64,000 nt of DNA. Source: Pseudomonadota bacterium. GTDB taxonomy: Bacteria; Pseudomonadota; Gammaproteobacteria; Steroidobacterales; Steroidobacteraceae. The stretch lies in the NCBI GenBank assembly GCA_026398735.1, contig JAPLSH010000019.1, positions 25,304-89,303 on the forward strand, read 5' to 3'. The position numbers and the translations under genes are program-made. Below are positions 35,290 through 47,696 of the stretch, in pieces (position 1 is the stretch's first letter; each line of letters starts with the position of its first letter). Under the pieces are notes generated by a model. That model saw only the letters and a program-made list of their open reading frames with translations. It searched no databases and was not told the DNA's origin.

Positions 35290-35526
35290 ATGAACGACGG
35301 CGGAGATTCAGGCCAAGCAAAGCATGCTCTGGCACCCCTCGATGTGACCTCGGGCCAACTGCCCATACAGGTCGGGCAAACGCTCGCCGAAGCGCGCCGC
35401 ATCCTGATCATGGCCACGCTCAAGTCCTGCGGCAATCACAAGACTCGTGCTGCAGCCATGCTCGGCATCAGCCTCAAGACCCTCTACAACCACCTCAATA
35501 GCTACCACAACACGCCCGGTAGCTGA
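35290..35526 (+). CDS. orphan Fis-type helix-turn-helix protein
   Basis: A 78-residue protein whose C-terminal half is a Fis/NtrC-type HTH_8: AEARRILIMATLKSCGNHKTRAAAMLGISLKTLYNHLNSY. There is no receiver or AAA+ domain, so it is a stand-alone DNA-binding module. The N-terminal 30 residues are not conserved as far as I can see. It is too divergent to call fis, which normally follows dusB. It converges on ligA. Confidence 0.8.
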   Translation: MNDGGDSGQAKHALAPLDVTSGQLPIQVGQTLAEARRILIMATLKSCGNHKTRAAAMLGISLKTLYNHLNSYHNTPGS

Positions 35527-38314
<2,788 letters not shown>

Positions 38315-38318
<4 letters not shown>

Positions 38319-41300
38319 GCCGCCACCACCGTCTGCGCGGCCAGCCGCGCAGCCTCGTCCACGTCAACGGTGACCACTCGTGAAACACCCGGCTCTGTCA
38401 TGGTGATACCCAGCAGCTGAGACCCCAATTCCATGGTGGTCTTGTTGTGCGTGATAAAGATGAACTGCACGCGTTCAGACATCTCGCGAACGATGTCGCA
38501 GAAGCGATCGACGTTGCCTTCATCCAGCGGTGCGTCCACCTCGTCAAGCAGACAAAACGGCGCAGGATTGAGATCGAAGATAGAGAACACCAGAGCCACA
38601 GCGGTCAGCGCCTTCTCACCACCCGAGAGCTGAGAAATGCTGCTGATACGTTTGCCGGGCGGGCGGGCCATTACCGCCACGCCAGCTGTCAGCACATCGT
38701 CGCCGACCATTTCCAAATGCGCCTGTCCACCACCGAACAAACGCGGGAACTTCTCTTTGAGTCCGGTATTGATACGGTTGAAGGTGTCCTCAAAACGGGT
38801 GCGCGTTTCCTTGTCGATTCGACGCATGGCCGCCTCGAGCGTGTCGAGCGCGTCGGTGAGATCTTTGAACTGCGCATCCAGGTAAGTCTTGCGCTCGGTC
38901 TGCTCACGCAGCTCATCGATGGCCGCCAGATTGACTTGACCCAGGCGCTGCAGGTCAGCCACCACAGCCGTAATGCGATCCTCCCAATGCAAGACATCAG
39001 CCGCTTGCGGCAGTGCTTGCATGACCTCTTCGAGATCAAAGCGCAGTGCAGCAAATTGCTCCGCCAGTGACTCGCGCCGCAGGCGCGACTCTTGCGCTAT
39101 CAAACGAGCCCCTTCCAAGGCAGTCCGCGCGGCTTGCACACGCTGCTCGGACGACTGTCTCGTGTCATCGAGCTGGCGCAACTGGTACTCGGCCGCATCG
39201 AGCGTTGCACGCACCGCGGCCAACTCAGTCTCCACTTCAAGACGCCGCGCCAACACCTGATCAAGATGCTGCTGCAAGGTCTCGATGCCTGGCTCGGCTT
39301 CCTGCAGCTCCTGCTCCAATTGGGCAAGTCGCTGCGCCACTTGATCGCGCTGTTCCTGCATGCGCTGCAAGGCCTGACCCATCGACACTTCGGTCGAGCG
39401 ACGCCCTTCGAGCTGAATAAGCACTTCACGTGCACGGCCTTGGGCAAGCTGCGCCCGGCTGCGCGCATCGGTTGCAGACTGGCGACGCTCATCGCGCTCG
39501 GACTCCAGCTCGCGACGCTGCACATCCAGCGTTTCCAGCTCATTGGCAGCCACATCAAACGCAGCCCTGGCGCGCGCCAAGGCTTGTGTCGCCTTGTCCT
39601 GCTCGCCAGCGATTTCAGCGGTCTCGGCGGTGATCTTCTGCCGGCGCAGCATCGATTGCTGGCTGCGGGCACGGGCAGCTTCCAGCACGCCACGCGCATC
39701 TGATTGGGCACGATGTGCCTGCTGAATCTGTACCTGTAAGGCATCGCGGTCGCGTTCCAGCTGCAACGACTGCTGCCGCAACTGTGTGCGCTCTGCATCC
39801 TGCGCAACCACTGCCGCTTCATGATCGCTCAAACTCTGGCGCAGAGTTTTGAGGCGCTGCTCGCGCTCGATCACACCGGTGTGCACATCGGCGCCGCGTA
39901 CTGCACGCAGCCAATTACGCCCAACCCACTCGCCCTCACGAGTGACGAAAGACTCGCCCTCAGCCAAGCTGGCACGCCTTGCCAGCGCATCGGCCAACGA
40001 TTCGGCCACCCGGATACCCTGCAATCGCGACAAGATGGCGGACGGACCACGCAAGCGCGCGGCCAGCCACTGCGGGTCGGCGGCGCTTTCGCCCAAGCCA
40101 CCCTCAACGAGCATGACGTGGCCTTTTTCAAGACGCGATAGCGTTGCCGCAGCGCTGTCTAAGCCTTCGACGCAAACGGCCTCCAGGTAATCACCCAGCA
40201 CAGCCTCTACGCCACGCTCCCAGCCATCGCTCACACTAAGCTGCTCAGCAACACGCGGCCGCTTACCCAGACCCGAAGCATCCAGCCACCGCCCGGACTC
40301 GCGATCCCGCTCGCCAAGCGCAACGCGCTGCAGCGCATCCAACGACATCATCGCGGCGCGTGATTTGTCGCGCTCAACGCGCACCTGCTCCAAACGCTGA
40401 TCAGCCTGATGCTGACGCTCGCGCAAGGCCTGCAGTTCTGCCAATTTGGCGCGCAAGCCGCCAGCGAGTTCATCGTTGGCTTGGCGCGCACCAGCCTCAC
40501 GCTCTTCCAATGCAGCAAGTCCTGCTGTGACGTCAGCCGCCAGCAATTGCTCATGCTCTACGGCCAGACGATCCGCCTGAGTTCCAAGGCGACGCAACTG
40601 TTCCTCGAACTGTTCGATGCGCGCACGCTCAACCTGGTGCGTCTGGCTGACGCGTCCCAGATCACGATTGAAATGTTCCCACTGCTGCTGCCACAACTGC
40701 AGTGCCTGATCGACTTCGGCAAGCTCTGCGGCCCGCGCCTGCTCCGCCTGCTGCGCTTGCTCTGCACCTGGTATCAACTGTGCGATCTGTTCTTGCAGCG
40801 CTGCGCGAGCCGATTCGTCACGACTGATCTGCGCAGCCAACTCATCACGCATTGCCGCAGAGCGCGCACCCTCTGCACGCCGGCGTTCACGCAGCTCGCG
40901 CGCATGCCCCAGCGACTGCTCGGTTCGCGATACATCGGTTCCGACCTCATAGGCCCGGCCCTGCACAGCCGCCACGCGCTCGCTCTCTGCCAACTGATAT
41001 TCGCGCTGCTTCTCGACTGAAGCCTCGGCACTGCGCTGACCCGCCAACGCTTGTTGCAAGGCCAGATCACAGTCACGCAACTGCCGCGCATTGATCGCCG
41101 CACCGCCATCGATGTCGCGGATACGCAGCGCAAGCAACTCAGCGCCCAAACGGCGCTCGTCGTTCTTCAGATCCTGGTACTTGCGCGCACTGACGGCCTG
41201 GCGCTGCAGATGGCGAATCTGCTTTTCGATCTCATCGCGCAGATCTTGCAAACGCTCGAGGTTTTCACGCGTGCCACTGACACGTGCCTCTGTCTCTTTG

Positions 41301-41830
41301 CGACGTTCTTTGTAACGCGAGATGCCAGCGGCCTCTTCGACGAACGAACGCATGTCCTCGCTGCGCGCCTCAATGACGCGGGAAATCATGCCCTGCTCGA
41401 TGATCGCGTAACTGCGAGCGCCCAGACCAGTGCCTAGAAACAGCGTCGTGATGTCTTTGCGCCGGCACCGTGAGCCATTGATGAAATAGGCTGATGTACC
41501 GTCGCGAGCCACTACGCGCTTGAGTGAAATCTCGTTGTAGCTGGCATAAGCGCCGGTGACTTTGCCATCGCTGTTATCAAACACCAGTTCGACAGACGCG
41601 GTGCCAACCGGCTTGCGACCATTGGAGCCATTGAAGATGACATCTGTCATCGATTCACCGCGCAACTGCCGTGCCGACAGTTCGCCCATAACCCAGCGCA
41701 CGGCATCGATGATGTTGGACTTGCCGCAACCGTTGGGCCCCACCACGCCGGTGAGGTTCGAGGGGAAATTAACGGTGGTCGGGTCCACAAAGGACTTGAA
41801 TCCGGCCAGCTTTACCTTGGTAAGACGCAT
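38315..41830 (-). CDS. smc: chromosome segregation protein Smc
   Basis: Condensin ATPase that works with ScpA and ScpB (encoded at 29.8-31.6 kb). The 1171 residues from ATG 41830 begin MRLTKVKLAGFKSFVDPTTV. Walker A is GVVGPNGCGKSNIIDAVRWVMGE. Two long coiled-coil arms flank a hinge near the middle (about residues 500-650). The C-terminal head has the ABC signature LSGGEKALTAVALVFSI and Walker B FCLLDEVDAPLD. Use of Smc-ScpAB argues against a MukBEF-type organism. The ORF-track extension of 14 residues is not needed. Confidence 0.96.
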
Positions 41831-41896
41831 CGTGTTTTGAAATCCGTTGACCAGTACGCGGCCGCCAGCCACTAGTGTAGATTACGGACCCACACC

Positions 41897-42286
41897 ATGA
41901 GCACGAAACCTTCTGTGGCGCTTGACGCCTTCCCCAACCCATCCCCGACCACCGACTTCACCATCCGCATGACCATGCCGGAGTTCACCTGCCTGTGCCC
42001 CAAGACGGGCCAGCCGGACTTCGCCACGCTCAAGCTGGAATATGTGCCAGATCGGATGTGTATCGAACTTAAGTCACTCAAGCTGTATCTGTGGTCATTT
42101 CGCGACCGCGGCTGCTTCCACGAAGCGGTTACTAACGTGATCATGGCCCACATGGTAGAGACGGTGGCCCCACGGTTTTTACGCCTCACAGCAGAGTTCT
42201 ATGTGCGCGGTGGCATCTACACCACTGTTGTGACACAGCACCACGCGCCAGGCTGGGTACCGCCAGCAACCGTCACCCTGCCCTGA
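41897..42286 (+). CDS. queF: NADPH-dependent 7-cyano-7-deazaguanine reductase, short type
   Basis: Reduces preQ0 to preQ1 in queuosine synthesis. At 129 residues this is the short, unimodular QueF type. The active-site cysteine is in [16 protein letters not shown], the QueF motif is [16 protein letters not shown] (E(S/L)KSxKxY), and a conserved end [10 protein letters not shown] follows. It is divergent from smc with a 66-base gap. Confidence 0.92.
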   Translation: MSTKPSVALDAFPNPSPTTDFTIRMTMPEFTCLCPKTGQPDFATLKLEYVPDRMCIELKSLKLYLWSFRDRGCFHEAVTNVIMAHMVETVAPRFLRLTAEFYVRGGIYTTVVTQHHAPGWVPPATVTLP

Positions 42287-42378
42287 CAGGTTCCATCGTC
42301 GCCGCAGCAGCGCTGTACAGCCCTGCCTGCGGCGGTATAATCGGCCGCCCATTTTCAGGGGTGGTGTCTGAGGAGTGC

Positions 42379-43125
42379 ATGATGCCGGCCAAGAAACCAG
42401 CGCCCAGCAGTGGCAAGGCATCAAAGCCCGCAGCTAGCGCGGGCGTCACTAGCACGCCTGCCAAGGCCAAGCCTGCTGCAAAGCCGGTCGCCAAGCCCGC
42501 CGCCAAGCCCGCTGTCGCCGTAGCCGTCGCCAGCAAGGCAGCCAAGCGCCCATCCGACCCTGATACCGAGATCAAGCCAGCAGTGACCTCACAGCCCCCC
42601 AAGAAAACACGGCCGGTGCAAATGTCACCAGCCGATTCAGTCGTCGAACCGGCCTCCCCGGACGACAGCGATCCCAACGAACACGCCCTGCTCTCCGGCC
42701 CGCGCAACGTACAGCCGTACGTCGTAAAGCGTGGCGAGGAGTACATGAACAGGGAACAGCTGGATCACTTCCGGCAAATCCTTGGTGTCTGGAAACGCGA
42801 CTTGATGGTCGAAGTTGATCGCACCGTCTCGCACATGAAAGACGAAGCGGCCAACTTCCCAGATCCCAACGATCGCGCTACGCAGGAAGAAGAGTTCAGC
42901 CTCGAGCTACGTACTCGCGACCGTGAGCGCAAGCTCATCCGCAAAATCGAAGAAGCTCTCAAGCGCATCGAAGACGGCAGCTACGGCTACTGCCTCGAAA
43001 CTGGCGAGCAGATCGGCCTCAAGCGTCTGGAAGCTCGCCCGGTTGCCACCCTGTGCCTAGAAGCACAAGAGCGACGCGAGCGCCGTGAGAAGCAGTACGG
43101 CGACCGGGACGACCACTACCGCTGA
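42379..43125 (+). CDS. dksA: DksA-family RNA polymerase-binding protein with long basic tail and two-cysteine motif
   Basis: Transcription factor that enters the RNA polymerase secondary channel and acts with ppGpp. The conserved core (last about 135 residues) has the coiled coil VWKRDLMVEVDRTVSHMKDEAANFPDPNDRATQEEEF, including the D-x-x-D/A tip region. The C-terminal globule reads YGYCLETGEQIGLKRLEARPVATLCLEAQERRERREK. The four zinc cysteines are C-x2-T and C-x2-A, so two ligands are missing. About 110 N-terminal residues are Ala/Lys/Pro-rich (AKPAAKPVAKPAAKP), an unusual extension. AGGAG precedes two adjacent ATGs (42379, 42382); the second has better spacing. gluQ follows. Confidence 0.9.
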   Translation: MMPAKKPAPSSGKASKPAASAGVTSTPAKAKPAAKPVAKPAAKPAVAVAVASKAAKRPSDPDTEIKPAVTSQPPKKTRPVQMSPADSVVEPASPDDSDPNEHALLSGPRNVQPYVVKRGEEYMNREQLDHFRQILGVWKRDLMVEVDRTVSHMKDEAANFPDPNDRATQEEEFSLELRTRDRERKLIRKIEEALKRIEDGSYGYCLETGEQIGLKRLEARPVATLCLEAQERRERREKQYGDRDDHYR

Positions 43126-44011
43126 GGCAGCGGCCGTCTATCGCGGCCGCTTTGCCCCCTCACCCTCCGGCCCCCTTCACATGGGGTCGCTGCTCACCGC
43201 ACTGGGCAGTTGGCTTGATGCGCGCAGCCGCCACGGTCGATGGCTGTTGCGCATCGAAGACCTCGATACACCACGTAGCCAACCTGGCATCGCCCAAGCG
43301 CTGCTGACCACGCTGGCGCGCTGTGGCCTCGAATCGGACGAGACAGTGCTGTGGCAATCCCAACGCCATGGCGCCTATGAGGGCGCTTTGCAGCAGTTGC
43401 AGCGTGCCGGTCTGCTCTACCCTTGCAGTTGTACGCGCCGCGATATCGCCCAAGGCGCCTATGACGGTCGCTGCCGCCAGGGTCCACAAGGACCAGGCCC
43501 TCACTCACTGCGCCTGCGCCTGCCTGACCGCGGTGGCTTTATCTTTGAAGATGCCCTGCAAGGTACACAGCGTGGCGACTGGGCCGCCTTGGGTGACCCG
43601 GTGCTGGTTCGGCGGGATGGGCTGTTTGCCTATCAGCTGGCTGTCGTGGTCGACGATGCATTTCAGCGCATCAGCGATGTCGTGCGCGGCGCAGATCTGC
43701 TATCAGCCACTGGGTGGCAACTGGCGTTAATCGACGCCCTGGGCCTGCCACAGCCCCGCTACGCCCATCTGCCTGTGCTGCTTGGCATGGATGGCCAAAA
43801 GCTCTCAAAGAGCCGTAGCGCAGCTGCACTCGACACGCTGGAGCCCGTGCCAGCGCTGTTGCAAGCCTTGCGGCTGTTGCAGCAACAGCCCCCGGCGCAA
43901 CTGGGCAACGCGAGCATCCAGCAAGTGCTGGAGTGGGCAATAGAGCAGTGGAATCCGTCGGCCCTATCAGGAATAGCCAACGTTAATGAACCGCCGACGC
44001 CGGCTGACTGA
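43085..44011 (+). CDS. gluQ: glutamyl-Q tRNA(Asp) synthetase
   Basis: Attaches glutamate to queuosine in tRNA-Asp; a shortened GluRS-like catalytic domain without anticodon-binding part. The 308 residues have the HIGH-type motif RFAPSPSGPLHMGSLLTALGSWLDAR, the zinc site CSCTRRDI with YDGRC, and KMSKS-equivalent GQKLSKSRSA. The start is GTG at 43085 inside the end of dksA (41-base overlap); a shorter start is possible since the motif begins at about residue 20. The dksA-gluQ pair is conserved, and queF just upstream links it to queuosine. Confidence 0.92.
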   Translation: MRSSTATGTTTTAEAAAVYRGRFAPSPSGPLHMGSLLTALGSWLDARSRHGRWLLRIEDLDTPRSQPGIAQALLTTLARCGLESDETVLWQSQRHGAYEGALQQLQRAGLLYPCSCTRRDIAQGAYDGRCRQGPQGPGPHSLRLRLPDRGGFIFEDALQGTQRGDWAALGDPVLVRRDGLFAYQLAVVVDDAFQRISDVVRGADLLSATGWQLALIDALGLPQPRYAHLPVLLGMDGQKLSKSRSAAALDTLEPVPALLQALRLLQQQPPAQLGNASIQQVLEWAIEQWNPSALSGIANVNEPPTPAD

Positions 44012-44068
44012 CAGTCGGCGTCAGGGTAATGGCAGCGCAAGCCCTGACGGCTGCGCTGCCCACCGACT

Positions 44069-46165
44069 TCAGGCTTCGGTAGCGCCGACGTCGCGCATCG
44101 ACAGGCGCACGCGGCCCTGACGATCGACTTCGAGCACCTTGACGCGAACCAGATCGCCTTCCTTGAGCTTGTCGCCGACATGCTCCACACGCTCGTCAGA
44201 GATCTGCGAGATGTGCACCAGACCATCGCGGCCCGGCAGGATGGTGACAAAGGCGCCGAAGTCCATGAGGCGCGCAACGCGACCCTCGTAGATACGACCC
44301 ACTTCGACATCAGCGGTGATCATTTCAATGCGACGCTGGGCTTCGCGACCGGCAGTACCGTTGACCGAAGCGATCTTCACCGTGCCATCGTTCTCGATGT
44401 CGATGGTGGTGCCAGTCTCTTCGGTGATCTGACGGATGACCGCACCGCCCTTGCCGATGACGTCGCGGATCTTCTCCGGATCGATCTTGAGGGTGATGAT
44501 CGAAGGTGCCCACTCAGACATCTTAAGGCGCGGCTCGGTGATGACCTTGGCCATCTCGCCCAGGATGTGCTGGCGACCCTCAAGGGCCTGATCCAGCGCG
44601 ACCTTCATGATCTCAGGGGTGATGCCCTCGACCTTGATGTCCATCTGCAGTGCGGTGATGCCCGAGGCAGTACCGGCAACCTTGAAGTCCATGTCGCCCA
44701 GGTGATCTTCGTCACCCAGGATGTCGGTGATGACCTTGTAACGGCCGCCATCGAGCACCAGACCCATAGCCACACCGGCAACCGGTGCCTTGATGGGTAC
44801 TCCTGCGTCCATCAGCGCAAGGCTGGTGCCGCAAACCGAAGCCATCGAGCTGGAGCCGTTGGACTCGAGAATCTCGGAGACCACACGAATGACGTAGGGG
44901 AAGCCTTCCATCTGCGGCAGCACGGCGCTGATACCACGACGGGCCAGATTGCCGTGACCGATCTCGCGACGCTTGGGCGAACCCATCATGCCAGTCTCAC
45001 CCACCGAGAACGGAGGGAAGTTGTAGTGCAGCATGAAAGGTTCGCGACGCTCGCCTTCGAGGGCGTCGATGATCTGCGCATCGCGGTTAGTGCCCAGCGT
45101 GGTCGTAACCAGCGCCTGAGTCTCACCACGGGTGAACAGTGACGAACCATGGGTACGCGGCAGTACGCCCACCTTGACGGTGATCGGACGCACGGTCTTG
45201 TAGTCGCGACCATCAATGCGCGGTTCACCGGCCAGAATGCGGTCACGCACGATCTTGCTCTCGAGCTTGTGCATCTCGTTGCCGATCTGCTCGCCGTTCC
45301 AACGCGGCTTCTCACCGTCGACGGGAATGGCAGCCGTAACTTCTGCCTTGATGGCTCCAACGCGCTCATAGCGCTGCTGCTTCTCGATGATGCGATAGGC
45401 CTCGGCCAGTTTGTCGGCGGCGTGGCCGGTGACAAACTCGACCAACTCTGCATTGTCTGCGACCGGCTTCCAATCCCAGCGCGGCTTGCCTGCGGCAGCG
45501 ACCAACGCCTTGATGGCAGTGATGGCGACTTGCATCTGCTGATGGCCAAAGACCACCGCACCCAGCATGACGTCTTCGGAGAGGCAATCAGCCTCGGACT
45601 CAACCATCAGCACCGCATCGGCGGTGCCGGCGACAATCAGCTCGAGGCTCGAAGCCTTGAGCTGTTCACGCAGCGGGTTGAGCACATAAGCGCCGTCGAT
45701 GTAACCCACGCGGGCACCACCGATGGGACCGGCGAACGGCACGCCCGACAGCGCCAACGCTGCTGAAGCACCCAGCATCGACGGGATGTCAGCATCGATC
45801 TGCGGATCGAGCGAGACCACCGTGGCCACGACCTGCACTTCGTTGTAGAAGCCGTCGGGGAACAGCGGGCGCAGCGGACGATCGATCAGGCGCGACGTGA
45901 GCGTCTCTTTTTCGGTAGGGCGACCTTCACGACGGAAGAAGCCGCCGGGAATGCGGCCAGCTGCATAGGTCTTTTCTTGGTAGTTGACCGTCAGCGGGAA
46001 GAAGTCCTTGCCGGGCTGCGCTTGCTTGCGCGCGACGGCAGTGACGAGTACGACGGTATCACCCATCGACACCAGCACCGATCCGGTGGCCTGACGGGCC
46101 ATTTCGCCGGTTTCGATGGTGATGGTATGAGAACCAAAGGGAAAAGATTGCTTGGCGACGCTCAC
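44069..46165 (-). CDS. pnp: polyribonucleotide nucleotidyltransferase (PNPase)
   Basis: 3'-to-5' phosphorolytic exoribonuclease and degradosome component. The 698 residues comprise two RNase PH domains ([24 protein letters not shown] in the first; [13 protein letters not shown] and [20 protein letters not shown] in the second), a KH domain ([20 protein letters not shown]) and a C-terminal S1 domain (GFGAFV-type [21 protein letters not shown]). The start is GTG at 46165, 103 bases after rpsO and beyond the rpsO terminator hairpin. Confidence 0.96.
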   Translation of the reverse strand: MSVAKQSFPFGSHTITIETGEMARQATGSVLVSMGDTVVLVTAVARKQAQPGKDFFPLTVNYQEKTYAAGRIPGGFFRREGRPTEKETLTSRLIDRPLRPLFPDGFYNEVQVVATVVSLDPQIDADIPSMLGASAALALSGVPFAGPIGGARVGYIDGAYVLNPLREQLKASSLELIVAGTADAVLMVESEADCLSEDVMLGAVVFGHQQMQVAITAIKALVAAAGKPRWDWKPVADNAELVEFVTGHAADKLAEAYRIIEKQQRYERVGAIKAEVTAAIPVDGEKPRWNGEQIGNEMHKLESKIVRDRILAGEPRIDGRDYKTVRPITVKVGVLPRTHGSSLFTRGETQALVTTTLGTNRDAQIIDALEGERREPFMLHYNFPPFSVGETGMMGSPKRREIGHGNLARRGISAVLPQMEGFPYVIRVVSEILESNGSSSMASVCGTSLALMDAGVPIKAPVAGVAMGLVLDGGRYKVITDILGDEDHLGDMDFKVAGTASGITALQMDIKVEGITPEIMKVALDQALEGRQHILGEMAKVITEPRLKMSEWAPSIITLKIDPEKIRDVIGKGGAVIRQITEETGTTIDIENDGTVKIASVNGTAGREAQRRIEMITADVEVGRIYEGRVARLMDFGAFVTILPGRDGLVHISQISDERVEHVGDKLKEGDLVRVKVLEVDRQGRVRLSMRDVGATEA

Positions 46166-46213
46166 GCTTTAGTGACCTCGGAGTTTGGGTCGCACACAAG
46201 CGCGCGCCGACCC

Positions 46214-46257
46214 GTAAAAACCAGAAGGCCGCGCAATCTTTGAAAGACAGCGCGGCC
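46214..46257 (-). terminator. rpsO terminator
   Basis: On the minus strand GGCCGCGC, 15-base loop, GCGCGGCC is followed by TTCTGGTTTTTA, a good intrinsic terminator 12 bases after rpsO. In E. coli the same gap holds the rpsO terminator and the RNase III-processed pnp leader. Confidence 0.75.
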
Positions 46258-46268
46258 CGGGGAAGATG

Positions 46269-46538
46269 TCAGCGGCGCAGACCTAGCCGCTCGACCATTT
46301 CCTGATATTTCTGCGGCGCCGTGGCCTTCAGGTAATCCAGCAGCTTGCGACGCTGGTTGACCAGTTTTACCAGGCCGCGCCGCGAGGAGTGGTCGCCCTT
46401 GTGGGCAGCGAAATGGCCACCAAGACCGGTAATACGCTCGGAGAGCAGAGCGATCTGCACTTCGGGAGAACCAGTGTCGGAGGGTTCACGGCGGAATTGA
46501 GCAACAATCCCGGCCTTTTTTTCAATCGATAACGCCAT
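46269..46538 (-). CDS. rpsO: 30S ribosomal protein S15
   Basis: Primary 16S rRNA-binding protein of the platform. The 89 residues are full length and include the family motifs [48 protein letters not shown] and the end MVERLGLRR. The gene lies between truB and pnp, as usual. Confidence 0.97.
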   Translation of the reverse strand: MALSIEKKAGIVAQFRREPSDTGSPEVQIALLSERITGLGGHFAAHKGDHSSRRGLVKLVNQRRKLLDYLKATAPQKYQEMVERLGLRR

Positions 46539-46589
46539 GTAGGGGCCCTTTTGGAAAGCGCGGCATTCTAACCGCAGAGTGCTGCACCC

Positions 46590-47690
46590 TCAAGTCAATT
46601 GCGCAGCCAATTCGTTGAATATGCGGCGTGGTTGTACCACACCGTGCGGTCCGACTTCGCCCAAACCCAAAAATTGGCCTGCAGGCGTATATAAACGGGC
46701 GCGTGCGCAAGCTACTGCACCAGGCACCTGCACGGCCTGGCCGTGCAGCAACCGGGGCACATCGGCCGCGGCGACAATCAGTCCCACCAATTGCGGCAAG
46801 GCGGCATCGGCAGGTAGCAGCACTACCGAGCCCGGGTCCTCCAGGACCTGCTCCAGGCTCACCATGGGGTGCGCATCAAAGGGCTCTACGGCTTCACGCC
46901 GCAAGGCCACCAAGTGGGCCACCGTGCCAATACGAGCTGCCAAATCCTCGGCCAGCACCCGCACGTAGGTGCCCTTAGAACAATCGACGCGCCAATGAGT
47001 ATCGTGGCCGTCTACCCCGAGCAATTGCAGGGATCTGATATCGATCGGGCGAGCTGCCCGTTCCACTTCGATACCCTGCCGGGCCAACTGATACAGCGGC
47101 TGACCGTCACGCTTGAGTGCCGAATACATCGGCGGCACTTGCATGCTGGGGCCATGCATCTGCACCGCCACCTCTGCCAAGCGCGCCTGAGCGTCGTGCG
47201 GCACTGCAACGGTTTGCACCACCGGACCTTCTACGTCACCCGTGCTGGTGCGCAAGCCCAGCCGGGCAGTGAACGTGTAGGTCTTGCGGCCTTCGAGCAG
47301 ATCGCCCGCCACCTTGGTGGCCTCGCCCAGACACAACGGCAACATTCCTGTGGCCATCGGATCAAGCGAACCGGTGTGACCGCCTTTGATGCGGCCCAGC
47401 GCGTAGCGAACGCGCTGCAAGGCTGCGTTCGAGGACAATCCCTGAGGTTTGTCCAGCAGCAACCCTGCAGCGCGATTGAGACCCTCTAACAGACCAGGAT
47501 CCGGCTCAGTGACACCAAACGGCACCACCAGCACCTTGGCCTCGCTGAGGTCATTGGCACAGGTGACGGCAGTGACCGTCACAGGGCCAACACGCGGGTC
47601 CTTGACCTCGCGACTGATGAGCTCGGCCAACGTACGAAGCATCTCGGCTTCAATACGCTGGTGTCGCTGAGTGGGCCCGCTGCGTGCCAT
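46590..47690 (-). CDS. truB: fusion: N-terminal half of RbfA joined to tRNA pseudouridine-55 synthase TruB
   Basis: Residues about 1-72 match the N-terminus of ribosome-binding factor A: RHQRIEAEMLRTLAELISRE, then VKDPRVGPVTVTAV and SEAKVLVVPFGVTE. At LEGLNRAAG the RbfA match stops, and the next residues, LLLDKPQGLSSNAALQRV, are the start of TruB. TruB is then complete, with GHTGSLDPMATGMLPLCLGEA (catalytic Asp) and a C-terminal PUA-like part. Full RbfA is about 120 residues, so its second half, including the last KH strand, is missing together with the rbfA stop and truB start. The gene sits seven bases after infB, where separate rbfA and truB normally lie. Either a real deletion fusion or an assembly error. 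Confidence 0.9.
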   Translation of the reverse strand: MARSGPTQRHQRIEAEMLRTLAELISREVKDPRVGPVTVTAVTCANDLSEAKVLVVPFGVTEPDPGLLEGLNRAAGLLLDKPQGLSSNAALQRVRYALGRIKGGHTGSLDPMATGMLPLCLGEATKVAGDLLEGRKTYTFTARLGLRTSTGDVEGPVVQTVAVPHDAQARLAEVAVQMHGPSMQVPPMYSALKRDGQPLYQLARQGIEVERAARPIDIRSLQLLGVDGHDTHWRVDCSKGTYVRVLAEDLAARIGTVAHLVALRREAVEPFDAHPMVSLEQVLEDPGSVVLLPADAALPQLVGLIVAAADVPRLLHGQAVQVPGAVACARARLYTPAGQFLGLGEVGPHGVVQPRRIFNELAAQLT

Positions 47691-47696
47691 CGGGCG

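Noticed and set aside
42430-42560. Microsatellite-like repeats in dksA
   Set aside because: They are AKPAAKP codon repeats in a coding tail with codon variation, not a simple DNA repeat array.
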